Assembly (NCBI RefSeq): GCF_030463565.1
Contig: NC_134660.1
Location: 1,910,001-1,974,000, forward strand
DNA length: 64,000 nt
Direction: 5' to 3'
Source: Pelecanus crispus
Lineage: Eukaryota; Chordata; Aves; Pelecaniformes; Pelecanidae
Part shown: one piece after another, positions 21,515 to 31,200 of the stretch
Layout: the number at the start of each line of letters is the position of its first letter
Position numbering within the stretch: position 1 is the first letter of the stretch
Translations under genes and position numbers: made by a program
Notes under the pieces: generated by a model
What the model saw: the letters and a program-made list of their open reading frames with translations, nothing else
Told to the model about the DNA's origin: nothing
Databases searched by the model: none

Positions 21515-22182
21515 ATATGACACTACTAAGTCCTTGGTTCTGCCTCCCCATAGGGAATTAGCCTAATTGGTCTCTTGAAGTTCCTTCCAAAGCAATGCTT
21601 ATGTGATTTTATGACTATCCCATTAGGTTTGTTAAACTGGACTTGTTTTAGAGATGTTCCTCAACTACACGGTCTGCGGGACGCTCTCTCTTTTGCAGGA
21701 AGAAGTGAATCAACAGCTAAACCACTTTAAATACGTGACCCATAGGAATCCCCCTCACGCCAGTGGGAGAGGACAGTAAGGTAAGCGGTCTGGAAAGCGG
21801 TCATAAATACGGGTATGTCACGAAAGCGTGGGAGTTTCAGCTTTTAGGGCGAAAAGAGACGGAGCGATTCTAGCAATCCCTTCAACATATTTCCACTCAT
21901 AAAAGAGTAATTTAGTACCAAAAGCAAATTTGTCATCTTCCTGTGCAACGACCTACTATATTAATCAATTTTACTGTTTTGAATGCATCAAAACGATCAA
22001 GACAAATACGGCCCACTGTCTTGTTTGATTTAAGCTGCTAGAGGAAAAAAAAAAAGACAGGCATAGAGGGTATTTCAATCGCTACTTTTTTCCTTTATAA
22101 GTCATTAATGGCACTGTTTCCTTTCGAAGTTGTCAATGACATCATTGTTTCCTTTCAAAGTCCTTAATGACATTGTTTAATG

Positions 22183-22345
22183 AATAATAACTTGCACTTA
22201 TATAGTGCTTTTTCAAGCAAACAACCCAGAAGTTCTCTGCAGTAGGGAATTGGTCAGACAAAGAGGGAAAATGAGGCACAAAGGGAGGAAGTGACTTGTC
22301 CAAGGCCAGAAAGTTACTGATGAAGCAAAGCTGGGAGTGCCTGTG
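22183..22345 (-). mobile_element. Ancient MIR/L2-type SINE relic
   Basis: CTTGCACTTATATAGTGCTT is followed by AAAATGAGGCACAAAG and GTGACTTGTCCAAGG. These are the reverse complement of the MIR/CORE-SINE and L2-related hallmark words (tRNA-derived element, GGCAAGTCACTT, GTGCCTCAGTTTCC). It is strongly diverged, as expected for a pre-avian insertion. Confidence 0.6.
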
Positions 22346-23274
22346 TTTGGCACTTGGCTTTCTTTACTCTCTGAATCTTTCCGTGGGTGCCCGTACTTTA
22401 GAAATGCAGCATTTAGTCCACCATGGAGCAAGCACAAAGTAACCCATCTAATAAACTATCAGTGCCAATTCAACAGCCTATTCCGAAAGCCGAGTGTTTC
22501 TTTTTCTCTCACAAAGATCTTCACTAAACAGAGTTGCTTCTTAAGAAAAGCTACCTCGACGAAATGCTTTTTGTGAGGATATGAGCAGGGCAGAAAAGAG
22601 ACGAAAAGCGTGGGGTTTTTTGGTAGGTGTGGTTGATGAAGAGCAGGGGCAAAGGTCTCGGTGTCTCTCCCCTGGGAATGACACGCTGCAGCTGAAGCTC
22701 CTGTTTAAACAGAGACTTTGCCTTTGCAGGTTGCAGTCCAGACTCCCAGCTTTCAGTCCTGCAGGGTACGAGAAGCCTTTGCAGACCTCGGTGGGATTTT
22801 TCCTTGTCCGACGATGGGAAAAGAGAGCTAAGAGGCCCTATATACTGTAGGAAAATGTGTGCCACAGTGCTGACTGATTGCAAATGAGATTTCCCCATCT
22901 ATGGTGTAGAGAAATATCAAGAGATTGACCCCTTGTCTCTACCAGCCTGCGAATATGGACCTTTTGTTGCTAGGTAATAAAATCAATTTTTGTTGGAGAG
23001 AAAGGGAAAAAGTTTGTGTCCCTTATAAACCCACTGCAAAGGTAGCAAAACTCCAGAACTATCTGGTCAGCAGCATTCCATGTGGGAGAGGCAAAAAATA
23101 AATTTGGGTGAAGTTTTGCGTATGCCACTGAATCGCATTTGTCGCTATCATTACCATCGTCCTCATTTTTGTTCCTACTACACTTATTATGAATTTTGAC
23201 GGTGGATCATGCAGAGACTCTGAGTACCATCAAGACCCTACTGATCCTGGAAGAGTGCAGAAGGTGTGATGAGA

Positions 23275-23395
23275 TGGCATTCCCTCCTCGAAGGTCTAAT
23301 AATCCAAACAGAGAAGAAGGGGAAGGCAAAATAATTTACTTCAAGTCTTGCAACAGGTCAGTGGCAGAGCTGGAGGCCATCTTTCCAGATTGGCA
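23275..23395 (-). mobile_element. Possible MIR/L2-type relic
   Basis: The words GGCAAAATAATTTACTTCAAG and CAACAGGTCAGTGGCAGAGC resemble the reverse complement of the MIR core and its flanking part. It is weakly preserved and could be chance similarity. Confidence 0.3.
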
Positions 23396-26300
23396 GAGGA
23401 ATTCTCTGCCATAGTATTATTTACCCCTCCAAGGAGGGACACTTGTTAGCCTTGAAATTCGATGGCTAGCATAATCTTTCTCAATGTTTTGAGACACCGT
23501 GGTATCCAAAACAAAGGATATAGAGAAAAACATCACATGCAAAGTTTTAAAGAAAGCTGAACTAAATTATTTTGTTTAAATAATATGTATAAATAATGTG
23601 TGTAGTCTTCTCGCTGTGCTAGTAAGCATTTACAGAGAGATGAAGGGGCTAAACGTGCACGCATCAGTGAGAAGGATGAAAAGTTTGGTCTAAAATGAGA
23701 AAGCAACTTTCTGAAAGAGATAGGGTTTGGAGAGTTCTCCGATTATGTCATGTTCTCCCTGGTGGCTGCTGCTAACAGAGGATAAGACTTTGCTGCTGCT
23801 ATCTGTGGAACTGATCCCGCAGTTCCAACTGAGAGATTTATACTTTAAAGTAGTGGTTCTTGCTAGCGACTCGAAGGAGTTTGGCTGCCTAGCGAGGATT
23901 ATGACTCTTATCTGCACAATTCCCTCTTCCTCCAACCTACCCAAGAGGAATGAGATAAAATCTGATAGAGCTAGCAGGTTCGTTGAACAGGGGCGCAGAT
24001 TTGCCTGTCCACAAATAGGCAAGTTTTAGCCCTCCTTGCACCCCGATAAATTACAGCCCTTATTCATGATAATCTTAAGTGACAATTTCCCCATAAATGA
24101 AGGAAGGAAGAGTCTTCATTCCCAGGAGAAGCTGTTGGAAAAGGCTGGGATACTGCGCAGAGAGGCAATCTATCACTGCAAGCCATTAAGTATGTACATT
24201 CCAGTGTTTCCTTGCATCGACCCTTTGTGTAAGCTAGGCCATAAGCGCTTCTCTAACATAGATCAGTCTTTAATTTCCTAAGAGCACATTGAGTTATCAT
24301 AAGAAAGATAAATCTTCTTGCTTTTTTTTGTTGTTGTTGTTCTTTTCTTTAACATAGGATATATGTCTTGTATAGATAAAATAGCCAAAGTATGAATAAT
24401 CTGGAAAATGCAATGATATGGCCTTAGACGCTAGTAAGAGTATTTTATTTATTGTATCTCAAGAATTTCCATGTCAGGCTCTTAGATGAGAACTAATTTT
24501 AGGCTATTTTTAAATACTAACCAAGTAAATGCAAAGGTTCGCCCTGAAAATGAAGGATCATCTGTAACAAAGACTCTGCAGAGAGAGATAAGGCTAACAG
24601 CTCTGTTCATGATGTATGAGCCCGTGGAGAAGCCAGTTCCCTTATCCACAGTTCTCTAGATATAGTAGTAAACTACTAAGTTTAGTAACAACTTCTGTAA
24701 CTTAGGTCTGCAGTTATGACTGAGATACACAGGGTTAGTGGTTCCCATGAGTCAGTACATATCACTTTAATTTTGCCCGCTTCCTACATATGGCCGCACT
24801 TTAAAAACACTGACTGATAAAATAACAAATGAACAATATAAATTAAGTATCTCCACGTCTCAGTTTTCACAGTTGTAACTTTCCCCCAAATTTTTCTCAA
24901 GAAACGATCGTGCCCTTTCCTCTCTGGCCTAGCCTTTCCTCACCACAGGGATTAGTTATGTAAATTGGAACTTAATCCCCTAAAGGCAAATTTGCAGTTC
25001 AAGTCCAAGTGTCTGCTAGCATGGCCAACTGGAACCAAGACGGTCAGGGGATGGTGGATGTTTAGCATTTTGCCCTGTAGTCTAAGACAATCTTAAACCG
25101 CAAGGATCTCCTTCAGGTTACAAAGGCAACCAGCCAGATTTTCCCCCTTTTCTTTGAAACAAGTTCATAACACAATAGATAAAAGAAAAAAAAAAAAGGG
25201 GGGGGGGGGAGAGGAGGGGAAACCCTCCCAGAAAAGTGAGCTAAGGCTGAGTGAATTTCCAGCAATGTGGTGAACGTATTGTCTGCCCCTGTGACTCTCA
25301 AAGGAATGTAATAAAAGGAAGACAGCAACCCAGCGGGCAGCTTCTCAGGGAGCCGTCTGCCTTCCAGCCCCTTGATGTAACGCTTGAACAGGTGCAATAT
25401 AAAGGATGCTAAACTGGTGATTATTAGGGCTGTTGGAATGGGTTTCCTCTCTGCTCTCTGATGAGAAGATTTTTTTTAAAGGAACCATACGATGGGATAT
25501 GCCAACCTTTCAAAGGCTACCTGTCGCAAGGGAACGACTTTGAGCAAGAAGAGGGTCGCCAGTCTAAGAGACATTGACACTGTTTCTGGTCTTATCTAAG
25601 CGGCTGTAAATCAGGAATAGTTCCCGTGGAGTCACTGCAGCGATGCGCTTGCAGGCAGAAGAGAACTGCCGAGGCTGTGCTCCAGGGAGGGCATCTTTCT
25701 GCAGAAACACTGATGGCTTTGAAGACTGACTTTCGAGTAAAGATACGACCTCCTGGCTACTCACATACATGCCAGCAACTGAAAACAATTTTAAGTGCCT
25801 GCTCCTGGAAGCAGAGAGAGCGGCTTTTGATTTTTTTTTTTCCTTGATGTTTCCTTCACTACCACGACCATGTCTCTTCAGTGCTCACAACCCACATAGA
25901 ATAGGGAAAAAAAGATTTCAGGTAGCTCAGTGATTCCATGAACCCCGCACCTTCCCAAGCAAGACACAACGCTCTCTCCTTTTGATCTAATTTACAACAC
26001 TTCTTTTCTAAAACGCCAAGGGTTTACAGGAACAGAATTAAAAAGTAGTAACGCAAATCAGGCACCTTTATATGCTCCTTCTTATTGAAGTTCCTGTATA
26101 CCGTTCCTCCATCAGCCCTCCAAAAAGCCCTGCTGTAACAGAACTGTTGGGTATAGCAGCTTGAGAGGACATCTTTTCTTTATCAACGCAGGCAAAAAAA
26201 ATTGTTCACTGTTACGTTTTCTACTGTTTCTTTGCCCAGGCTGGCATCAGGCGCTTCCTTTTTTTTTCATGAGGACAGTGTGGTCGGTGGGTAAGGACGT

Positions 26301-26524
26301 GCACCAGAGATGAGACCTGGGCTCCGTTCCCTCAGAGCTGCTCGGTGTCCTCAGGCAGATGATTTCAGGTGGAGCTGGAGCCGTAGGAACACGTTACATG
26401 AATTCTTTGGGTTCCTCCTAGGCCTCTTTTCTAAGATTTAATTATTTTTGTGCTCTGTGCTTGGGTTTTCCTCATTTCTCCTTGTCTGTGCTGGGTGATG
26501 CATCCAAGGCAAGGGCTGTTTCTC

Positions 26525-27022
26525 ATGATTGTGTTCAGTTTTGGGCCCCTCAGTACAAGAAGGACATTGGGGGGCTGGAGCATGTCCAGAGAAGGGCAAC
26601 AAAGCTGGGGAAGGGTCTGGAGCACAGGGCTGATGGGGAGCAGCTGAGGGGGCTGGGGGTGTTCAGCCTGGAGAAGAGGAGGCTGAGGGGAGACCTGATC
26701 GCTCTGCAGCTCCTGACAGGAGGGGGCAGGGAGGGGGGTGTTGGTCTCTTCTCCCATGTAACAAGCAATAGGACGAGAGGAAATGGCCTCAAGTTGCATC
26801 AGGGGAGGTTTAGATTGGATATTAGGAAAAATTTCTTTACTGAAAGAGTGGTCAAGCATTGGACCAGGCTGCCCAGAGAGGTGGTGGGGTCACCATCCCT
26901 GGAGGCATTAAAAAAGCGGGCAGAGGTGACACTTTGGGCCATGGTTTAGTGGGCATGGGGGTGTTGGGTTGATGTTGGACTGATGATCTTAGAGGGCCTT
27001 TCCAACCTTAGTGATTTATAGT
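26525..27022 (+). mobile_element. CR1 LINE 3' end with open ORF2 C-terminal frame
   Basis: The plus strand reads GTGTTCAGTTTTGGGCCCCT, GTCCAGAGAAGGGCAAC, CTTTACTGAAAGAGTGGTC, CTGCCCAGAGAGGTGGTGG and finally GATGATCTTAGAGGGCCTTT, all CR1 3' hallmarks in sense orientation. A frame of about 140 codons ending at 26949 encodes the C-terminus of the CR1 ORF2 reverse transcriptase protein ([51 protein letters not shown]) without a stop or frameshift, so this copy is younger than the others here. It is 5'-truncated, as most CR1 copies are, and cannot be autonomous. Confidence 0.95.
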
Positions 27023-27091
27023 TTTACTTCCATTAAAAAATAACCCAACCACCAAGCCAGGAAACATGAACCTAATTATTACTCTACCCTT

Positions 27092-27175
27092 AACTGGTTT
27101 AGTGGTAGTGTTAGGTTAATGGTTGGACTTGATAATCTTAAAGGTCTTTTCCCACCTAAACGATTTCACGATATA
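27092..27175 (+). mobile_element. Second CR1 3' tail fragment
   Basis: CTGGTTTAGTGGTAGTGTTA, GGTTAATGGTTGGACTTGAT and CTTAAAGGTCTTTTCCCACC match the last 80 or so bp of a different CR1 subfamily. It begins about 70 bp after the previous element ends and stops near the MLLT6 CpG island. It is a separate insertion or the remnant of an older one. Confidence 0.85.
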
Positions 27176-27869
27176 CCAGGGGTCTCACGAAACTGGGCGG
27201 ACTTGCGGGACCCGCAGGTGCAATCCCACACAGCATCACTCCCTAGACTTTAGGATTATTTCTTTTTCCTGTTGTCCAGCTGATTTCTGACGCTTGTCCT
27301 GCTGGGCGTAAGCCTCCAAAGGGGGCATTTTTCTCCCCCGCCGCGGTGCAAAGGTACCACCACAGGTGCCAAGGGGTTAAAGGCTCCCGCAGAAGGAGCC
27401 TGCGGGAGCAGGACAGGCGGTGGCGCTCGCGGAGCCCCGATCTGTCAGAGAGGAATTGCGGAGATAATAGGATTTGCGGAACGGTCCCAACTCATCGCTC
27501 CGGAGCGATCCATGTTGACTGGCTCGGGCACGCATCCAGCGGTTTGCACACACGGGTGCACACTCGGATTCCTGCTCGGTTTGCTCGGGAGATGGGGGTG
27601 GCGAGGGGGGGTGGGGGGGTGAATAAAAACGTAAAGGAAGAAGCGAAAAGCGGCCGGAGGGGGCGGGGGGGTAAAAAAAAAAAAAAAAAAAAAAAACCAA
27701 ATCAAACCCAAAAAACCAGAACAAACCAAAACAAAAAATTAATTTCACACGCACAGAGGCACGCAGAGAAATGCACCCGACCCAGCCAGCCTGCAATCCC
27801 TGAACCTCAAATTTTACAGGAGCATGCGGGCGGCGCAGCCATGATTGTATAGGCGGGGGGGGGGGGGGG

Positions 27870-27935
27870 GTGCGTGTGTGTCTGTGTGTCTGTCCGTGTG
27901 CGTGTGTCCCCGCGTGTCCGTGTCCCTGCGTGTGC
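27870..27935. repeat. TG-rich simple repeat near MLLT6 promoter
   Basis: Irregular GTGTGTCTGTGTGTCTGTCC-type sequence directly after a long G run. It is potentially Z-DNA-forming. Confidence 0.7.
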
Positions 27936-28076
27936 ACGGGCGCGGGGCGGGGGCGCGGGCGGTTCCGTCCCCCCCGCCCCGAGCAGCGCCCGGCCCCGCG
28001 GCGGGGGTCGGGCACCCCGCGCCCCTCGGGCGGCCGTGTGAAAGGCAGGCTGCGAGCGGGGAGGGGGGAGCGCGCA

Positions 28077-28131
28077 GGAGGAGAGGAGGAGGAGGAGGAG
28101 GAGGAGGAGGAGGGAGGGAGGGAGGGAGGAG
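28077..28131. repeat. (GGA)n / (GGGA)n purine repeat in MLLT6 leader
   Basis: About eleven GGA units followed by four GGGA units, ending 48 bp before the start codon. If transcribed it gives a G-rich purine tract in the 5' UTR able to form G-quadruplexes, which could slow scanning ribosomes. Confidence 0.9.
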
Positions 28132-28170
28132 TGTGTGCGTAGAGGGAGGCGGGGGGGGAAGGAAACCCTC

Positions 28171-28182
28171 ATGGAAGTATGA
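28171..28182 (+). other. Three-codon upstream ORF overlapping the MLLT6 start
   Basis: ATG GAA GTA TGA at 28171-28182 encodes Met-Glu-Val and stops. Its TGA (28180-28182) overlaps the MLLT6 ATG (28179-28181) in the arrangement ATGA. The upstream ATG has C at -3 and G at +4, a moderate to weak context, whereas the MLLT6 ATG has A at -3. Termination-reinitiation or leaky scanning could set the level of MLLT6 translation; this is inference. Confidence 0.6.
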
Positions 28183-28287
28183 AGGAGATGGTGGGAGGCT
28201 GCTGTGTCTGTTCTGATGAGCGGGGCTGGGCGGAGAACCCGCTGGTCTACTGCGACGGGCACGGCTGCAATGTGGCGGTGCACCAAG
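28179..28287 (+). CDS. MLLT6: MLLT6 coding exon 1 (PHD1, first half)
   Basis: Encodes residues 1-36 and the first base of codon 37, with zinc ligands in CCVC, YCDGHGC and the following H. The donor is GTAAGG. Mammalian AF17 has DGHACSVAVHQ where this has DGHGCNVAVHQ, a minor difference between the zinc ligands. Confidence 0.97.
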
Positions 28288-31200
28288 GTAAGGCACCGGC
28301 CCGGCGCCGCCGCCAGCACCGGGGCAGCGTGGGGCCGGGCCGCCGCCCCCCCCCCCCCCCCTCCCGCCGGGCGCCCCCGGGGAGGCCGGGGGGGTGCGGG
28401 GGCGGCGGGGGGGGGGGGCTTTGTTTTAGCCCTATTGTTTAAAATAACGGTGTCGGCGCCGGCCTGGCTCGGCGGAGGAGCCGGGGCCGGGGGGGGAGCG
28501 CGGTGTGCCGGCGGGGAGCGGAGTTGGCCATCAGCTGCGCCCCGGGGGGGGCACGCAGTTCCCGGGGCTCGGCGGGTGCTGGCTCCCGGCAGCCGGCGGG
28601 GACCCCCGGCCGCTTCTCTCCGCGGAGGGAAGGAGCGGGGGGGGGTCGGCCGGGGCGGTGGAGCCGGGCCCCCCCCGCCCTGCCCCGCTGCCCCGGGAAG
28701 GGCGGGCTGCCGAGCCCCGGGCCGGGAGGAGGGCAGCGCCGGGCCGGGAAGCGCCGCAGCCGCCCCCGGGGGTCCGGTGCCCTCGGCTCGGCCCCGCATG
28801 GCCCCGGGTAACCCCCCCGGGGGTCCGGTGCCCTCGGCTCGGCCCCGCATGGCCCCGGGTAACCCCCCCGGGGGTCCGGTATCCTCGGCTCGGCCCCGCA
28901 TGGCCCCGGGTAACCCCCCCGGGGGCGGCGGCGGGGCCCGGAGCTGCCTCCTCCAAGGGCAGGGAGGAAGGCAGCCCTCCTCCTCCTCCCAGAGATACGG
29001 GCTATTTGCATTTTAAATGACTTGCAGCCACGCACCTAACGCACGGTATCGGACTGGAAAGTTTGTCCTCAGGTCTCCGGAAAAAAAAAAAAAAAAAAAA
29101 AATTAAAAAAATACGTATATTTGCTTTCGTTCAAACCTGGCAGCAAGGCAGGGTGATTATCCTGGTTGGTTTGTTTTGAATAACACGAAGGTTTCTGGTC
29201 TCATCTGGCATGTCTGTTTTTCCATCTATTATTATCCTATCCATCTACCAGCGCATCTCCAGCCTCTCCCTGTGTAATCTCTCCCTCGGTGTCTTGATGC
29301 ACGCTCCTGTCTCCAGCTGCGAATGTGTCCTGCTCTGCCTCTGCCCGCCTGTCAGGCGCAGGTCTCTGGGTCTGTAGGTTGGGCTTGCTTTTGCTTTTCG
29401 TACGTTTGGTGTATCCACGCTTACGGCTTCGGTAAGAAGTCGCTTACAACCAGGTGACTGAAGGGGAGTTAAAATGAGGAAGTGAAGCTCACGGGGGATT
29501 TCTCTTCATTCGGAGGCGATGCTTGGGTGTCTCCCGTCACCAGGCAGCTTCTCCAGGGTGCCTCCGAGTGACCCGGCACGATGCGGGTCTCTCTGGAAGG
29601 ACGCTTCTTTCTGTTTTGATTTTGCTGGTCTAAGTCTTCCATTCTTCCCGTTATTTATCAAACCACATGCTAGAGAATAGGGTTCTTCATCGCTCTCTTT
29701 TTTGGAGGGAGATAAAGGGCGTTGGCGTCCTTATGCCCGCTCCCAAGATGAATATAAACACTTTTGTTTGGCGAGAACAGTTCAAACGTGCAAGAACGGT
29801 TTCAAATGTGCAATGCTTTTATTCTTTTAGGGTGCCTGTTTGTAGGCCCGCACAGGTACGGAGGCGGGATGCGTTCGCCGTTTGCTGCGGCGGCGGGGAA
29901 GCGGGCGCGTGGCGTTGTTTTGGTACAGTTGGAACATGTTAGAAAAGTCTCAGAGAGGGCACTGCTTGTGTGTTTGGAAAATACAACTGTCTATTTAGGT
30001 CTTGTAAGAGTCCTTCAGGATATAATAATTCATAAGGAGCGCAGCAGTGTGTAGTGGATGTTCTTCAACCCTCCTTTTAAAGCCTGCTCATAAACCTAGC
30101 AGTAGTATGGTGTTTTGGTAGGCTTTTATTTCTTAAATAGAAACAAACCACTGTAGGGGATCATCTCGGTCATCTACTCTCATTCCGTGCAATCACACAC
30201 TACTGGGTTTGGTATCTCTTTGTACTGCTTGAATATCCACAAAACCAAATTACCTTTTGAAATGATTGTACAGTTAAATAAAGAATCCTGGTTTGTTTTT
30301 TTTTTTTAAGCTTATGTTATAGCCACGCATTAGGGCTCATTCTTAAAAATATCAGTACCATTTCTGTGACAATGGTTAAAAATCGTATCTTTCCAGTAAA
30401 AAATTAAAAACGTTAGCAAAACCATCCGATTGGAAATGAAGACACTAATAAGATAGTTAAGAATGTTTACAAATCATGTTTTCAACTCTGCCTTACTTAC
30501 GTTCTGCCTTGCTCCTTGTTTTTTTCCTTGTTTTCTTCCTTTTGGAAGCAGTGGGTACAGAAGCTCGCACTGGCTCCAGCTGAGTGCTTGCTTTTGGCCC
30601 TAAGCCCACTGCTAAAGATGGACCCAAGGCAGGCTCCTCTGTCATTGCTTTCATGTAGTTTCTATTTTCTTATGCGTATGCCTTGGCTCATCTTGCAGTC
30701 AGCTCTTTCAGTTTTAACTCTACAATTGCGTTCGTTTTCCTGGCCGATGTGGCATAATAGACATTAGAGAGACGGAGAGAACCTATTGCGGGTCGTGTCT
30801 GGTCCATCCCCTGGGGAACATCGCAGGATTGCTTCCAGCAGGATATTTTCAGATGCTTTGTCCAACCTAGTTTCAAACGTCTCAAGTGACTGGGATTCCA
30901 TTCCAACCGCCAGCTCGCATTTGAAGGTGGAATAAGGAAGATGTAATTTGTTCTTTCCTAGGAGACTCCTATACCCTCGTCTGAGATGCATAGCCTTACT
31001 TCTTTACCACCATCTTTACCAGCCTCTGTTGCTTCAAACCCACCTGCGTGGTGGCTAAGAGCCCTTTCGGGGTCAGAAATGCTTCCTTTGGGACTCACAA
31101 AGACCATCCTTGGATGGTTAAGAGGGAGAAGGTCACCGAAGGAGGTGAACAGTCTTCAAGCAGCACTGCCCCATCAGAGAAGGGAGCTAATTTTAAAGAA

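Larger units (their letters stand above)
20025..26524. other. Intergenic; no gene seen, scattered old repeats
   Basis: I can support no exons. The stretch contains MIR/L2-like relics (22183-22345 and possibly 23275-23395), an AAT microsatellite near 21489-21512 and A/G runs at 25183-25210. Most of 23.4-26.4 kb looks like ordinary single-copy DNA. Confidence 0.55.
27176..28178 (+). promoter_or_regulatory. MLLT6: CpG-rich promoter and 5' leader region of MLLT6
   Basis: From about 27.35 kb the sequence becomes CpG-rich and stays so into intron 1, as expected for a housekeeping chromatin gene. I see no clear TATA box. The region holds an A run (27674-27697), a TG-rich stretch (27870-27935), many G runs and a GGA repeat. 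The start of transcription cannot be placed from sequence. An in-frame TAG at 28140-28142 shows that the reading frame does not extend upstream of the start codon. Confidence 0.55.

Noticed and set aside
27807-28901. 364-codon minus-strand frame overlapping MLLT6 exon 1
   Set aside because: Pro/Ala/Arg-rich shadow frame in a CpG island. It has no domain, and the repeated peptide comes from the 51-bp triplicate.
30140-30225. Possible CR1 3' end (GGGGATCATCTCGGTCATCT)
   Set aside because: Only about 20 bp resemble the CR1 terminus and the following sequence does not fit. Too weak to annotate.
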